Shown here piece after piece: positions 16,861 to 26,723 of a stretch of DNA of 39,917 nucleotides. Position numbers and translations under genes: made by a program. Source of the DNA: Limimaricola cinnabarinus LL-001 (GTDB taxonomy: Bacteria; Pseudomonadota; Alphaproteobacteria; Rhodobacterales; Rhodobacteraceae); contig NZ_BATB01000032.1 in assembly GCF_000466965.1 (NCBI RefSeq), positions 1 to 39,917 on the forward strand, written 5' to 3'. How positions within the stretch are numbered: the first letter of the stretch is position 1; each line of letters opens with the position of its first letter. The notes under the pieces are model-generated. The model did not search any database, had not been told where the DNA came from, and saw nothing but the letters and a program-made list of their open reading frames with translations.

Positions 16861-17925
16861 ATGCCAGACAGATCGCCCCGTATCGAGGACATGAACGACC
16901 GCTCGCGCGAGGTGTTTCGGCGCGTGGTCGAAGGTTATCTCGAAACCGGGGCCCCGGTGGGGTCACGGACGCTGACCCGGCATATGTCGGAAAAGGTCTC
17001 GGCCGCGACGATTCGCAACACCATGCAGGATCTCGAGCATCTGGGCCTCTTGGGCAGCCCGCATATCAGCGCCGGCCGGATTCCGACCCAGACCGGGTTG
17101 AGGATGTTCGTCGATGGGCTTCTCGAGGTCGGGGATCTCGACGGCGAGGACCGCCGCCGCATCGATTCCTCGATGCAGGAGGCGGATGGCGACGTGGCCT
17201 CCCTGCTCGATCGGGTGGGCCATGCGCTGTCGGGCATCACCCATGGAGCGAGCCTCGTGCTCACGCCCAAGCACGAAGCCCCGATCAAGCATATCGAGTT
17301 CGTGTCGCTCTCGGCCGAGCGGGCGCTGGTGGTGCTGGTCTTCGCGGACGGCCATGTCGAGAACCGCATTTTTGCCCCGCCCAAGGGCCAGACCCCGTCC
17401 TCAATGCGCGAGGCGGCGAATTTCCTCAACGCCATCGCGGGCGGTCATACCTTGCGCGAACTGGCTGGCGTGATTTCACGTGAAATCGCCACTCGGCGGC
17501 AGGAGATCGACCGGCTTGCCGCCGATCTGGTCGAAGCCGGCCTCGCCACATGGGTCAATCCCGGTGAGCAGAGCGAGAGGTTGATCGTGCGCGGTCGCGG
17601 CAATCTCTTGGGCGAGGCAGGCGAGGAGGCCGATCTCGACCGCATCAGGACGCTGTTCGACGATCTGGAGCGCAAGCGCGACATCGCGCAGTTTCTCGAC
17701 CTCGCCGAAGAGGGCGACGGGGTACGGATTTTCATCGGCTCCGAGAACAAGCTTTTCTCACTTTCGGGTTCCTCTTTGGTTGTTTCTCCTTATATGAACG
17801 CCGACCGTAAGATTATCGGCGCCGTGGGCGTCATCGGGCCGACCCGACTCAATTATGGGCGGATCGTGCCCATCGTGGACTACACCGCACAGCTGGTCGG
17901 GCGCCTCGTGTCCGACCGCTCCTGA
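16861..17925 (+). CDS. hrcA: heat-inducible transcription repressor HrcA
   Basis: HrcA represses groESL-type operons by binding the CIRCE inverted repeat, and GroE modulates it. The 354-residue protein has the N-terminal winged helix (FRRVVEGYLETGAPVGSRTLTRHM, VSAATIRNTMQDLEHLGLLGSPHISAGRIPTQTGLRMFVD), a GAF-like middle section with HIEFVSLSAERALVVLVFADGHVENR, and IFIGSENKLFSLSGSSLVVSPY with VGVIGPTRLNYGRIVPIVDYTAQLV at the end. I chose the ATG at 16861 (MPDRSPRIEDMNDRSREVF) over the longer frame from 16741, which crosses the likely promoter. It is followed after 15 bp by grpE. Codons near 17472 contain a full palindrome similar to parS. Confidence 0.95.
   Translation: MPDRSPRIEDMNDRSREVFRRVVEGYLETGAPVGSRTLTRHMSEKVSAATIRNTMQDLEHLGLLGSPHISAGRIPTQTGLRMFVDGLLEVGDLDGEDRRRIDSSMQEADGDVASLLDRVGHALSGITHGASLVLTPKHEAPIKHIEFVSLSAERALVVLVFADGHVENRIFAPPKGQTPSSMREAANFLNAIAGGHTLRELAGVISREIATRRQEIDRLAADLVEAGLATWVNPGEQSERLIVRGRGNLLGEAGEEADLDRIRTLFDDLERKRDIAQFLDLAEEGDGVRIFIGSENKLFSLSGSSLVVSPYMNADRKIIGAVGVIGPTRLNYGRIVPIVDYTAQLVGRLVSDRS
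17472..17487. other. parS-like perfect palindrome in hrcA
   Basis: GATTTCACGTGAAATC is a perfect 16-bp palindrome sharing the central TTTCACGTGAAA with parS but differing at the outer two bases on each side. The outer AT resembles the Noc-type site rather than ParB parS. It encodes part of VISREIA, so chance is possible. Confidence 0.4.
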
Positions 17926-17940
17926 AGGGGAAAGACAGCA

Positions 17941-18501
17941 ATGGCAGAACAGGACGAACCGCGCAGCCTCGACGAACTGGCCGCGGAGGTCGACGAGAAC
18001 GGCGAAGTGAGCGCCGAGGCCGCCGAGGGGTCGGACGATCTCGAGATGCTCAAGCGCGAGCGCGACGAGATCCGCGACCGTTTCATCCGTGCCCTGGCCG
18101 ATGCCGAGAACACCCGCAAGCGGGCCGAGCGGGATCGGCGCGAGGCCGAGAATTACGGCGGCTCCAAGCTGGCGCGCGATCTGTTGCCGGTGCATGATAA
18201 CCTCTCCCGCGCCCTCAACGCCATCGCCGAGGATCAGCGCGAAGCGCAAAAGGCGCTGATCGAGGGGATCGAGCTGACCATGCGCGAGCTTCTGAGCGTT
18301 TTCAAAAAGCACGGCATCCACCCGATCGACCCTAAAGTGGGCGACAAATTTGACCCGCAGCAGCATCAGGCGATGTTCGAAGCGCCCGTACCGGGGACCA
18401 AGGCGGGCGAAATCATTCAGGTTGCGACGCAAGGTTTCATGCTGCACGACCGCCTGCTGCGCCCCGCGCAGGTCGGCGTCTCGTCGATGAAAGAAAGCTG
18501 A
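17941..18501 (+). CDS. grpE: nucleotide exchange factor GrpE
   Basis: GrpE releases ADP from DnaK. The 186-residue protein has an acidic, disordered N-terminus (EVDENGEVSAEAAEGSDD), a long coiled-coil region (LKRERDEIRDRFIRALADAENTRKRAERDRREAENYGGSKLARDLLPVHDNLSRAL), and a C-terminal beta domain with HGIHPIDPKVGDKFDPQQHQAMFE and IQVATQGFMLHDRLLRPAQVGVS. Fifteen bp and a ribosome site (GAAGGGGAAAG) separate it from hrcA, so both probably form one unit. dnaK is not in the window. A strong intrinsic terminator follows. Confidence 0.96.
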   Translation: MAEQDEPRSLDELAAEVDENGEVSAEAAEGSDDLEMLKRERDEIRDRFIRALADAENTRKRAERDRREAENYGGSKLARDLLPVHDNLSRALNAIAEDQREAQKALIEGIELTMRELLSVFKKHGIHPIDPKVGDKFDPQQHQAMFEAPVPGTKAGEIIQVATQGFMLHDRLLRPAQVGVSSMKES

Positions 18502-18573
18502 AAAAATCAGTAGCTTGCCGGAACCCATCCGGTTCGATCGCGTTAGTGAGGCAAGTGATCAGGTTATGAGTTC

Positions 18574-18604
18574 GAGAGCGCGGCGAAAGCCGCGCTCTCT
18601 TTTT
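18574..18604 (+). terminator. intrinsic terminator of hrcA-grpE
   Basis: An 11-bp perfect stem (GAGAGCGCGGC with GCCGCGCTCTC) closes on a GAAA tetraloop and is followed by five T (18600-18604). It ends nine bases before the stop of the convergent mutS. Confidence 0.9.
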
Positions 18605-18613
18605 GGGGAACCA

Positions 18614-21250
18614 TTACGAAATGTCGTGCGATAGCGACTTCAACTCGTAGATCAGCTCCAGCGCCTCACGCGGGGTCAGCCTGTCAGGCTCGATCTCCTG
18701 CATTCTCGATGACAGCTTAGACGTCGTAGGTTCCTGAACAGGTGCCGTGGCGGCAAAGAGGGGCAGATCGTCGATCAGCGCCTGACGCCGTCCGCCGCCT
18801 TCGCGTTCGCCCTGTTCCAGCGCCTGAAGCACCACCCGTGCCCGCTCGACCACCGATGTCGGAAGCCCGGCGAGACGGGCCACCTGTACGCCATAGCTGC
18901 GATCCGCGGTGCCACGCCGCACCTCGTGCAAGAAGATCACCTCGCCTTGCCACTCGCGCACCGCGACGGTCGCCGTCGCCACGCCGTCTAGCTTGGCGGC
19001 AAGCTGGGTCATCTCGTGGTAATGGGTCGCGAAAATGCCGCGGCAGCGGTTCACGTCGTGCAGGTGCTCCAGCACCGCCCAGGCGATCGACAGGCCGTCA
19101 TAGGTGGCGGTGCCGCGCCCGATCTCGTCGAGGATCACCAGCGCCCGGTCATCGGCCTGATTGAGGATCGCGGCGGTTTCGACCATCTCGACCATGAAGG
19201 TGGATCGGCCCCGCGCGAGATCGTCCGACGCGCCGACCCGGCTGAAGATCTGGCTGACGAGACCGATATGCGCCGAAGTCGCGGGCACGTAGCTTCCGAT
19301 CTGCGCCAGCACTGCGATCAGCGCGTTCTGACGCAGGAAGGTTGATTTGCCCGCCATGTTCGGACCCGTGAGCAGCCACAAGGCCGCGTTGTCCAGATCG
19401 CAATCATTGCCCACGAAAGGCTCGCCCGCGCGGCGCAGGGCCTGTTCCACCACCGGATGCCGACCCGATTCCACGTGAAACGCCCGGCTGTCGTCAAGCT
19501 GCGGGCGACACCATTCGGCCCCGCGTGCCAGATCGGCAAGGCCAGCCCCAAGGTCGATCTCCGACAGCGCACGGGCCAGTTGGCCCAGTGGTCCGGCATG
19601 GTCGAGAATGGCGGATCTGAGCCTGTCATAGACCCGTTTTTCAAGATCCAGCGCATGGCCACCCGCATTCAGGATGCGGGTCTCGATCTCGTTGAGTTCG
19701 AGCGTGGTGAACCGCACCTGGTTCGCCATGGTCTGGCGGTGGATGAACCGCTCGGAAAGCGGTGGCGTCAGCATCTTGGCGGCGTGGGTCGCAGTGGTTT
19801 CGATGAAATAGCCCAGCACGTTGTTGTGCTTGATCTTCAGGCTCTGAATCCCCGTATCCGAGGCATAATCGGCCTGCATCGAGGCGATCACCCCGCGCCC
19901 TTCATCGCGCAGGCGGCGGGCATCGTCGAGGTCTGGGTCATGGCCCGTGGCGACAAAGCCACCGTCGCGCGCCAGAAGCGGCGGCTCGGCCACCAGTGCC
20001 TGATCGAGCAACTCGTGTAGGATCTCGTGTCCCGACAGGCTCCGGATCGCCTCTTCCAGGGGGGCGGGCAGGTCGCGGCCCTCGGCCAGAGCGCCGATCT
20101 CGCCCGCCACCTCCAATGTCGCACGGATCGCCGCCATGTCGCGCGGGCCGCCCCGGTCGAGGGCGAGGCGCGACAGCGCCCGGTCGAGATCATGCGCGCC
20201 GCGCAGTGCCGTCCGAAGATCGCCGCGGAGCCGATCGTCCTCGACCAGATGCGCCACCGCCTCCTGCCGCGCGGAGATGGTCCCCAGATTGCACGACGGC
20301 GAGGCCACGCGCCGCTCCAGAAGCCGCGCGCCGCCCGCCGTCACGGTGCGGTCGATCGCATGCAGGAGCGATCCCTCGCGACCGCCGCCCATCGCGTGGG
20401 TCAGCTCGAGCGACCGGCGCGTCGCGGCGTCGATCCGCATCGCCGACATCCGCGCCTCCTGATGCGGCGGGCGCAGCAGCGGCAGCTTGCCCTTCTGCGT
20501 CAGTTCCAGATACTCGACCAGCGCTGCCATGGCCGATACCTCGGCGCGCGAGAACGCCCCGAAGGCGTCGAGCGAGGCGACCTTCCACAGCGCCGCGAGG
20601 CGCGCCGCCCCGCTAGCGCTGTCGAAGGCGCCCCGGTGCAACGGCGTCACCGCCAGATCGAAGCCCGAGGTGACGTCCGACAGGGCCTGTTCCGCGCTGT
20701 CCTCGACCAAAAGCTCGCGCGGGGTAAGCCGCGCAAGCTCCGGGCCCAGCGCCATCCGATCGCAGCCCAGCACCGAGATCGCGCCGGTCGAAATGTCGAC
20801 CCAAGCCAGGGCGCAGTCGTCGCGCAGCTCCGAGAAGGCCGCGAGGAAGTTGTGCCGCCGCGCGTCGAGCAGGCTCTCCTCGGTCAGCGTGCCGGGCGTC
20901 ACGAGGCGCACCACATCGCGCTTCACCACCGATTTCGAGCCGCGTTTCTTCGCCTCCGCCGGGTCTTCGAGCTGTTCGGCGATGGCCACGCGAAACCCCT
21001 TGCGGATCAGCGTCAACAGATAGCCCTCGGCTGCGTGCACCGGTACGCCGCACATGGCGATATCCTCGCCCATATGCTTGCCGCGCTTGGTCAGCGCGAT
21101 GTCGAGCGCCTCGGCCGCGGCCACCGCGTCGTCGAAGAACATCTCGTAGAAATCGCCCATCCGGTAGAACAGCAGCGCATCGCCATGCGCCGCCTTGATC
21201 TCCAGATACTGCGCCATCATCGGCGTCACGGTGCCGGCTTGCGTGTTCAT
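18614..21250 (-). CDS. mutS: DNA mismatch repair protein MutS
   Basis: MutS recognises mismatches and small loops and starts repair with MutL. The 878-residue protein begins [42 protein letters not shown], giving the mismatch-reading Phe-x-Glu (FYE). Later parts show [30 protein letters not shown] (core), [15 protein letters not shown] (clamp), [20 protein letters not shown] (Walker A, near residue 625), [14 protein letters not shown], and [27 protein letters not shown] (Walker B). The C-terminus has the helix-turn-helix and a short tail with [12 protein letters not shown]. The ATG at 21250 was chosen; the frame to 21502 lies in the intergenic region and maeB. All catalytic parts are intact. 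Confidence 0.97.
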   Translation of the reverse strand: MNTQAGTVTPMMAQYLEIKAAHGDALLFYRMGDFYEMFFDDAVAAAEALDIALTKRGKHMGEDIAMCGVPVHAAEGYLLTLIRKGFRVAIAEQLEDPAEAKKRGSKSVVKRDVVRLVTPGTLTEESLLDARRHNFLAAFSELRDDCALAWVDISTGAISVLGCDRMALGPELARLTPRELLVEDSAEQALSDVTSGFDLAVTPLHRGAFDSASGAARLAALWKVASLDAFGAFSRAEVSAMAALVEYLELTQKGKLPLLRPPHQEARMSAMRIDAATRRSLELTHAMGGGREGSLLHAIDRTVTAGGARLLERRVASPSCNLGTISARQEAVAHLVEDDRLRGDLRTALRGAHDLDRALSRLALDRGGPRDMAAIRATLEVAGEIGALAEGRDLPAPLEEAIRSLSGHEILHELLDQALVAEPPLLARDGGFVATGHDPDLDDARRLRDEGRGVIASMQADYASDTGIQSLKIKHNNVLGYFIETTATHAAKMLTPPLSERFIHRQTMANQVRFTTLELNEIETRILNAGGHALDLEKRVYDRLRSAILDHAGPLGQLARALSEIDLGAGLADLARGAEWCRPQLDDSRAFHVESGRHPVVEQALRRAGEPFVGNDCDLDNAALWLLTGPNMAGKSTFLRQNALIAVLAQIGSYVPATSAHIGLVSQIFSRVGASDDLARGRSTFMVEMVETAAILNQADDRALVILDEIGRGTATYDGLSIAWAVLEHLHDVNRCRGIFATHYHEMTQLAAKLDGVATATVAVREWQGEVIFLHEVRRGTADRSYGVQVARLAGLPTSVVERARVVLQALEQGEREGGGRRQALIDDLPLFAATAPVQEPTTSKLSSRMQEIEPDRLTPREALELIYELKSLSHDIS

Positions 21251-21404
21251 GCGTCTCTCCCGGGGGTGCAGCGGCGCGACACTAGCTTTTGCGGCCCCCC
21301 GGCGAAACCCCGGACACGCTCGGGAGCCGCTTTGACGCAAGGGCGTTGCGCCGCGCCGCAGCATGCCGCTATCCCTGATCGTCCAAGGCAGGAAGGACGA
21401 CGAT

Positions 21405-23666
21405 ATGGCCAAACCCCGTTTCACGCGCGAGGACGCGCTGAACTTCCACGAGGCCCCGTCCCCGGGCAAGTGGGAGGTGACGGCCACTGTCCCGATGACC
21501 ACCCAGCGCGACCTGAGCCTTGCCTACAGCCCCGGCGTCGCGATCCCCTGCGAGGTGATCGCCGAGCACCCCGAGACCGCCTATGATTACACGAACAAGG
21601 GCAACCTCGTCGCGGTGATCTCGAACGGCACCGCCGTGCTGGGCCTCGGCAATCTGGGCGCGCTGGCCTCCAAGCCGGTGATGGAGGGCAAGTCGGTCCT
21701 GTTCAAGCGCTTCGCCGACGTGAATTCGATCGACATCGAGCTCGACACCGAGGACGCGGACGCCTTCTGCAACGCGGTGCGGCTGATGGGTCCCTCCTTC
21801 GGCGGCATCAATCTCGAGGACATCAAGGCGCCCGAATGCTTCATCATCGAGCAGCGCCTCAAGGAAGAGATGGACATCCCCGTCTTCCATGACGACCAGC
21901 ACGGCACCGCCGTGATCTGCGCCGCCGGCCTGCTCAACGCGCTGCACATCTCGGGCAAGAAGATCGAGGATGTGCGGATCGTGCTGAACGGAGCGGGGGC
22001 CGCCGGGATCGCCTGTCTGGAACTGCTCAAGGCGATGGGCGCGCGGCACGACAACTGCATCATGTGCGACACCAAGGGCGTGATCTGGCAGGGCCGCACC
22101 ATCGGCATGAACCAGTGGAAATCGGCCCATGCCGCCAACACGTCGCTCAGGACGCTGGAGGAGGCGATGGACGGGGCTGACGTGTTCCTCGGGGTCTCTG
22201 CCAAGGGCGCTGTGACCCAAGCGATGGTCAAGTCGATGGCGCCGAACCCGGTGATCTTCGCCATGGCCAACCCCGATCCCGAGATCACACCCGAAGAGGC
22301 GCATGAGGTGCGCGAGGATGCGATCGTCGCCACGGGGCGTTCGGACTACCCCAATCAGGTCAACAATGTCCTCGGTTTTCCCTATCTGTTTCGCGGCGCA
22401 CTTGACATCCACGCCCGCGCCATCAACGACGCGATGAAGATCGCCTGCGCCGAGGCGCTGGCCGAACTGGCGCGCGAGGAGGTGCCCGACGAGGTGGCGC
22501 TGGCTTATGGCCAAAAGCTCAGCTTCGGTCGCGATTACATCATCCCCACGCCCTTCGATCCGAGACTGATCCACCGGATTCCGCCCGCCGTGGCCCGCGC
22601 CGGCATGGAGACCGGCGTGGCGCGGCGCGAGATCGCCGACATGGAGCAGTACGAACAGGCATTGAAGGGCCGGATGGACCCGACGGCGAGCGTGCTGCGC
22701 GGCCTCAACGCACGGGCGCGGGCGGCGCAGGCGACGATGATCTTCGCCGAAGGCGACGATCCGCGCGTGCTGCGCGCCGCGGTGCAGTACCAGCGGTCCG
22801 GCTTCGGCAAGGCGCTGGTGGTGGGGCGCAGCGACGACGTGGCCGAGAAACTCGCCGCCGAAGGCATGGCCGATGCGGCGGCCGAACTTGAGGTCGTCAA
22901 CGCCGCCAACACGCCGCATCTTGATACCTACAAGGCGTTCCTTTATCGGCGGCTGCAGCGAAAGGGTCTCGACCAGCACGACATCCACCGACTCGCGGGG
23001 CGCGACAGGCACGTCTTCGCGTCCCTGATGCTGGCGCATGGCCATGGCGACGGCATGATCACAGGGGCAACGCGCAAATCGGCGCATGTGATGGAGCTGG
23101 TGAACCACGTCTTCGACGCAGGCCCGCATGACGGCGCGGTCGGCGTCTCGGTCGTCATGCATAACGGTCGGATCGTGCTGATCGCCGACACGCTGGTGCA
23201 TGAATGGCCCGACGAGGAGGATCTCGCCGATATCGCGACCCAAGGCGCGCAGGTGGCGCGCGAACTGGGGCTGGAGCCGCGCGTGGCCTTCGTCAGCTTC
23301 TCGACCTTCGGCTACCCGGTTTCCGAACGCGCGACCAAAATGCACCGCGCCGCCGAGGTGCTCGACGGGCGGAACGTCGATTTCGAATATGAGGGCGAGA
23401 TGGCGGTCGACGTGGCGCTGAATGCGAAGGGGCAGGAAAACTATCCCTTCTCGCGCCTGACCGGACCGGCCAACGTGCTGGTGGTTCCGGCGCGGCACTC
23501 GGCCTCGATCAGCGTGAAGCTGATGCAGGAGATGGCGGGGGCCACGATCATCGGGCCGATCCTGTCGGGCGTCGACAAGCCGATCCAGATCTGTTCGACC
23601 GTCTCGACCGTCAACGACATCGTCAACATGGCCGTCATGGCCGCCTGCAAGGCGAGGCGCGCATGA
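21405..23666 (+). CDS. maeB: NADP-dependent malic enzyme (malic enzyme plus phosphotransacetylase-like domain)
   Basis: MaeB decarboxylates malate to pyruvate with NADP reduction, supplying pyruvate and NADPH during growth on C4 acids. The 753-residue protein has two parts. The malic enzyme part (about 1-420) shows [73 protein letters not shown] (metal-binding Glu and Asp residues, near residue 162), [19 protein letters not shown] for NADP and [14 protein letters not shown]. The rest (about 430-753) is a phosphate acetyltransferase-like domain, thought to be regulatory, not catalytic. The ATG at 21405 follows GGAAGGA. Its stop overlaps the next gene by four bases. Confidence 0.96.
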   Translation: MAKPRFTREDALNFHEAPSPGKWEVTATVPMTTQRDLSLAYSPGVAIPCEVIAEHPETAYDYTNKGNLVAVISNGTAVLGLGNLGALASKPVMEGKSVLFKRFADVNSIDIELDTEDADAFCNAVRLMGPSFGGINLEDIKAPECFIIEQRLKEEMDIPVFHDDQHGTAVICAAGLLNALHISGKKIEDVRIVLNGAGAAGIACLELLKAMGARHDNCIMCDTKGVIWQGRTIGMNQWKSAHAANTSLRTLEEAMDGADVFLGVSAKGAVTQAMVKSMAPNPVIFAMANPDPEITPEEAHEVREDAIVATGRSDYPNQVNNVLGFPYLFRGALDIHARAINDAMKIACAEALAELAREEVPDEVALAYGQKLSFGRDYIIPTPFDPRLIHRIPPAVARAGMETGVARREIADMEQYEQALKGRMDPTASVLRGLNARARAAQATMIFAEGDDPRVLRAAVQYQRSGFGKALVVGRSDDVAEKLAAEGMADAAAELEVVNAANTPHLDTYKAFLYRRLQRKGLDQHDIHRLAGRDRHVFASLMLAHGHGDGMITGATRKSAHVMELVNHVFDAGPHDGAVGVSVVMHNGRIVLIADTLVHEWPDEEDLADIATQGAQVARELGLEPRVAFVSFSTFGYPVSERATKMHRAAEVLDGRNVDFEYEGEMAVDVALNAKGQENYPFSRLTGPANVLVVPARHSASISVKLMQEMAGATIIGPILSGVDKPIQICSTVSTVNDIVNMAVMAACKARRA

Positions 23667-24534
23667 CGATCTGGAACCTGGGCTCGATCAACGCCGATCA
23701 CGTCTATTCCGTCCCGCATATCCCCACCCCGGGCGAGACGCTGGCCGCGACCGCCCTGTCGCGGGGGCTGGGCGGCAAGGGGGCCAATATGTCCGTCGCC
23801 GCCGCCCGCGCCGGCGCCCGGGTCGCGCATCTGGGCGCGGTCGGCGCGGATGGCGGCTGGATGGTCGAACGGTTGAGGGATCACGGCGTCGATTGCACCC
23901 ATGTGCAGCGCCGTGATGGCCCGAGCGGCCATGCGATCATCGCCGTGGACGCTCAGGCCGAGAACGCGATCACGCTCTGGCCCGGTGCCAATCGCGACAT
24001 TGACCTCGACGCCGTGAAACAGGCTCTGGACAGGGCCGTTTCGGGCGACCTGCTGGTCACCCAGAACGAGACCAACAGTCAGGTCGAGGCGGCGGCGCTG
24101 GCGCGCGCGCGCGGCCTCACCGTGGCCTATGCCGCCGCGCCGTTCGAGGCCGGGGCCGTACGCGCCGTGCTGCCGCATCTCGACCTCCTCGTGCTCAACG
24201 AAGTCGAGGCGCGACAACTTTCCGAGGCGCTGGGCACCTCGGTCGAGGATCTGCCGGTGCCGCATGTCGTGGTGACGCTCGGGGCCCAAGGCTGCGATTG
24301 GATCGACACCGCCTCCGGCACACGCCACCACGTCGACGCGCCGCGCGTCGCGGCGGTCGACACCACCGGCGCGGGCGATACCTTCACCGGCTATCTTCTC
24401 GCCGGGCTGTCCGAAGGGCTGCAGATGCCCGAGGCGCTGACGCTCGCCTCACGTGCGGGGGCGCTCAAGGTCGGACGGCACGCGCGGCCGATGCGATTCC
24501 CTCGCGAGAGGAGGTCGAGCGGGCGGCCTTCTGA
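23663..24534 (+). CDS. ribokinase-family (PfkB) sugar kinase, frameshift near 24482
   Basis: PfkB-family kinases phosphorylate sugars or nucleosides with ATP. The N-terminus WNLGSINADHVYSVPHIPTPGETL and LGGKGANMSVAAARAGA match the substrate-binding part of ribokinase, and AAVDTTGAGDTFTGYLLAGL is the ATP/anion-hole motif with the catalytic Asp near residue 237. As given, the frame reads through into the TauE gene, making a false 553-residue fusion. One missing base near 24482 explains it: in the neighbouring frame the expected end AADAIPSREEVERAAF stops at 24534, giving about 290 residues. The start overlaps the maeB stop (ATGA). Ribose is the likeliest substrate, but other pentoses or nucleosides are possible. 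Confidence 0.85.
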
Positions 24535-24553
24535 GGTCGCACGCGGCACGAAC

Positions 24554-25324
24554 ATGCAGGATTTCGTCTTTTCAGACCCTTGGGCGCTCCTCGCGGCCTG
24601 CGTCGCCGTGGTGTTGGTCGGCCTGTCCAAGGGGGGCTTGGGCGGCGCGCTGGCGCTCTTGGGCGTGCCGATCATGGCGCTGGCGATCCCGCCGGTGCAG
24701 GCCGCGGGCATTCTGTTGCCGATCCTGCTGATGATGGATGCGATCAGCCTCTGGGCATGGCGCGGCACCTATCACGCGGGCACGCTCAAACGGATGCTGC
24801 CCGGCGCGGCGATCGGCATCGGCATCGGCTGGCTCACGGCGGCGCTGGTTTCGGACGGGGTGGTGCGGCTGATCGTCGGGGTGGTGGCGCTGGCCTTTTC
24901 GGCCCGCTGGCTGCTGTCGGGCAATGCCCGCCGCGCCGCGCCACGCGTGCAGAGCACGGCGCGCGCCTCGGTCTGGTCGACGCTCGCGGGCTACACCAGT
25001 TTCGTCGCCCATGCGGGCGGGCCGCCGTTTCAGGTCTATACCATGCCGCTCAGGCTCGATCCCCGTGTCTATACCGGCACCAGCGTGATCTTCTTCGCTG
25101 CGGTGAACGTCATCAAAGTGATCCCCTACGCCCTTTTGGGCCAGTTCGACGCCGCCAACCTCACTGCCGCGGCGGCGCTGCTGCCGCTTGCGATCGCGGC
25201 GACGCTATCGGGCGCCTTCGTGGTGCGGCGGATGCGGGCTGAAATCTTCTACCCGGTGATGTACGCCATGGTGGTGCTCGTCGGCCTCAAACTGTGCTGG
25301 GACGGCGTCGCGGCGCTGATCTGA
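24554..25324 (+). CDS. sulfite exporter TauE/SafE family permease
   Basis: A 256-residue membrane protein with about eight helices, as in the TauE/SafE (DUF81) family, whose members move sulfite, sulfoacetate or other organic anions. It begins MQDFVFSDPWALLAACVAVVLVGLSKGGLGGALALLGVPIMAL, with the conserved GLSKGG(L/F)GG region, and has a second repeat with LAGYTSFVAHAGGPPFQVYTMPL, where SF(x)AHAGGPP is typical. The ATG is 19 bp after the restored ribokinase stop, so the two may be co-transcribed. No sulfur gene is nearby, so the substrate is open. It is a separate gene; the apparent fusion comes from the upstream frameshift. Confidence 0.88.
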   Translation: MQDFVFSDPWALLAACVAVVLVGLSKGGLGGALALLGVPIMALAIPPVQAAGILLPILLMMDAISLWAWRGTYHAGTLKRMLPGAAIGIGIGWLTAALVSDGVVRLIVGVVALAFSARWLLSGNARRAAPRVQSTARASVWSTLAGYTSFVAHAGGPPFQVYTMPLRLDPRVYTGTSVIFFAAVNVIKVIPYALLGQFDAANLTAAAALLPLAIAATLSGAFVVRRMRAEIFYPVMYAMVVLVGLKLCWDGVAALI

Positions 25325-25403
25325 TGCCGCCAGACCTTTGACACTCAACACTGATCCGCGCAATTTGCAGCATCCAGGGGCAGATCGCCAAAGGTCCATC
25401 CAT

Positions 25404-26192
25404 ATGCAACTTTCCGTCAATTTCGAGAACACGCGCGGCACCGCTTCCGGCACCGGTCCGGTCACGGTCGGGTGGTGCCTGAGCGAAACGAAAGGGGGCA
25501 TCATCTATGCCCCGCCCGAACGCGTACGCTCCACCGATCTCGACCGCAGCCATGGCAAGTCGGCCTCGCGCTGCCCGGCGGTGATCAATCTCGAAAGCCG
25601 CTATTTCCTGATCCGCTGCCCCTTCGACATCAACATCGGCTTCACCCGTGACGACAAGGGCATCCCCCGGATGCGCAACCTGAGCGGCGCGGCCAGCTCG
25701 ATCCGCAGCAACAAGCTCGGAGAGAAGCTGTTGATCGTGGCCGAATCGGAGTGGCGGCATCCGGGCGTACCTACGCTGCAGCTCGTGCTGCCTTACGTGT
25801 TTCTGTGCGACGAACCGGTCTATCTCAGCCAGCTCTCACCCTTCATGCATTACAGCCGCACGCCGCTGCCCGGAACGATCTTCGGCGGGCGCTTCCCGAT
25901 CAATGTCTGGCCGCGCCCGTTGATGTGGGGCTTCGAATGGCACGAGCCCGAAAAGCCGCTGAAGATCTCGCGCGGGGACCCATTGTTCTACGTCGGATTC
26001 GAGACGATGCCGCAAGATCGCGGCGTGGCGATGGTCGAGGCGCAGCGCACCCCCGAACTTGTCGAGTATCTCGACCTCATCTCGGGGGCGGTGAACTACG
26101 TCAATCAGACCTTTTCGCTGTTCGAAGCGGCCGAGGCGCGTCGGCCCGAGACGCTGATCACGCCAGTGGCGCGCAAACCCCGACGAGAGTGA
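25404..26192 (+). CDS. conserved-looking hypothetical protein, unrecognised
   Basis: I do not recognise this 262-residue protein. It is soluble-looking, with no signal peptide or membrane helix. It is rich in aromatic residues and Pro; notable parts are GWCLSETKGGIIYAPP near the start, ALNLESRYFLIRCPFDINIGF-like beta-strand text (as VINLESRYFLIRCPFDINIG), LPYVFLCDEPVYLSQLSPFMHY in the middle, and RPLMWGFEWHEPEKPLKISRGDPLFYVGFET. These alternating hydrophobic runs suggest a beta-rich fold. I chose the ATG at 25404 (MQLSVNFENTRG); the frame from 25338 is less likely. GC and codon use match the neighbours, so it looks like a real, resident gene. The next gene is over 500 bp away. Confidence 0.75.
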   Translation: MQLSVNFENTRGTASGTGPVTVGWCLSETKGGIIYAPPERVRSTDLDRSHGKSASRCPAVINLESRYFLIRCPFDINIGFTRDDKGIPRMRNLSGAASSIRSNKLGEKLLIVAESEWRHPGVPTLQLVLPYVFLCDEPVYLSQLSPFMHYSRTPLPGTIFGGRFPINVWPRPLMWGFEWHEPEKPLKISRGDPLFYVGFETMPQDRGVAMVEAQRTPELVEYLDLISGAVNYVNQTFSLFEAAEARRPETLITPVARKPRRE

Positions 26193-26723
26193 GCGGGCGA
26201 GATCAGCGAAGGGTGGCGGAAACCGAGTTTTGGGGCGAACTCGATCTTCAGCGCTTTCTACATGAAATATTAGCCTGCGCTTAAGACCTGCGTGTCACAA
26301 CCGCCCTGTCCCCCGAGCGGGGATGCACTCCAAGGCGACGGACCCTCTTCGCTTCCAAGGACGTCCGCACAGCGGCCTGCAGAAAGCGGCGTTCCGATAC
26401 AAACCCGGGGCAGGGGGCGTGACCGCGCCCCCGCCCGCGCCGAGCGGCAGACGGAATCGACCGCCAGGGGCCCGTCCAGGACCGCGGCCTTGCGATCCCG
26501 TGTCTTGAAAGGACTTATTCGTGAACCTTGTCGAAGAAGATCGTCAGGCCCGAGGTTCCGGTAACATGGCCTTGCATGCTTCCATCTTGCATCTGGCGCG
26601 TTTCACCCGTCATCAGTATCACCCCTCCGCGGCTGAAGGTAAGACTGCCAACCTGCCACCATGCAGGGGCGACGCCATCATGCTTGCGGATCTGTCGAAT
26701 CGCGTCGCTGCGAGGACGGCCTG
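26193..26723. other. 531-bp gap without a convincing gene, between the unrecognised protein and flbT
   Basis: Several short open frames exist but none has a clear start, ribosome site and familiar content. On the minus strand, an open stretch of about 75 codons ends at a stop at 26515-26517. Its text (for example WWQVGSLTFSRGGVILMTG and GTSGLTIFFDKVHE) looks protein-like but lacks a good start and runs into the flbT start. It could be a gene remnant or chance. The usual flbT partners flaF and flagellin are not here. Confidence 0.4.

Noticed and set aside
18502..18573. A CIRCE element for HrcA after grpE or ahead of hrcA
   Set aside because: I found no TTAGCACTC-N9-GAGTGCTAA-like repeat in either place.
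23663..25324. A novel ribokinase-TauE fusion protein
   Set aside because: The kinase C-terminus and stop exist in the adjacent frame and the TauE gene has its own start; one missing base explains the read-through.
26292..26564. Plus-strand open frame of about 90 codons before flbT as a gene
   Set aside because: Pro/Arg/Ser-rich text without a ribosome site or family; other frames there are equally open.
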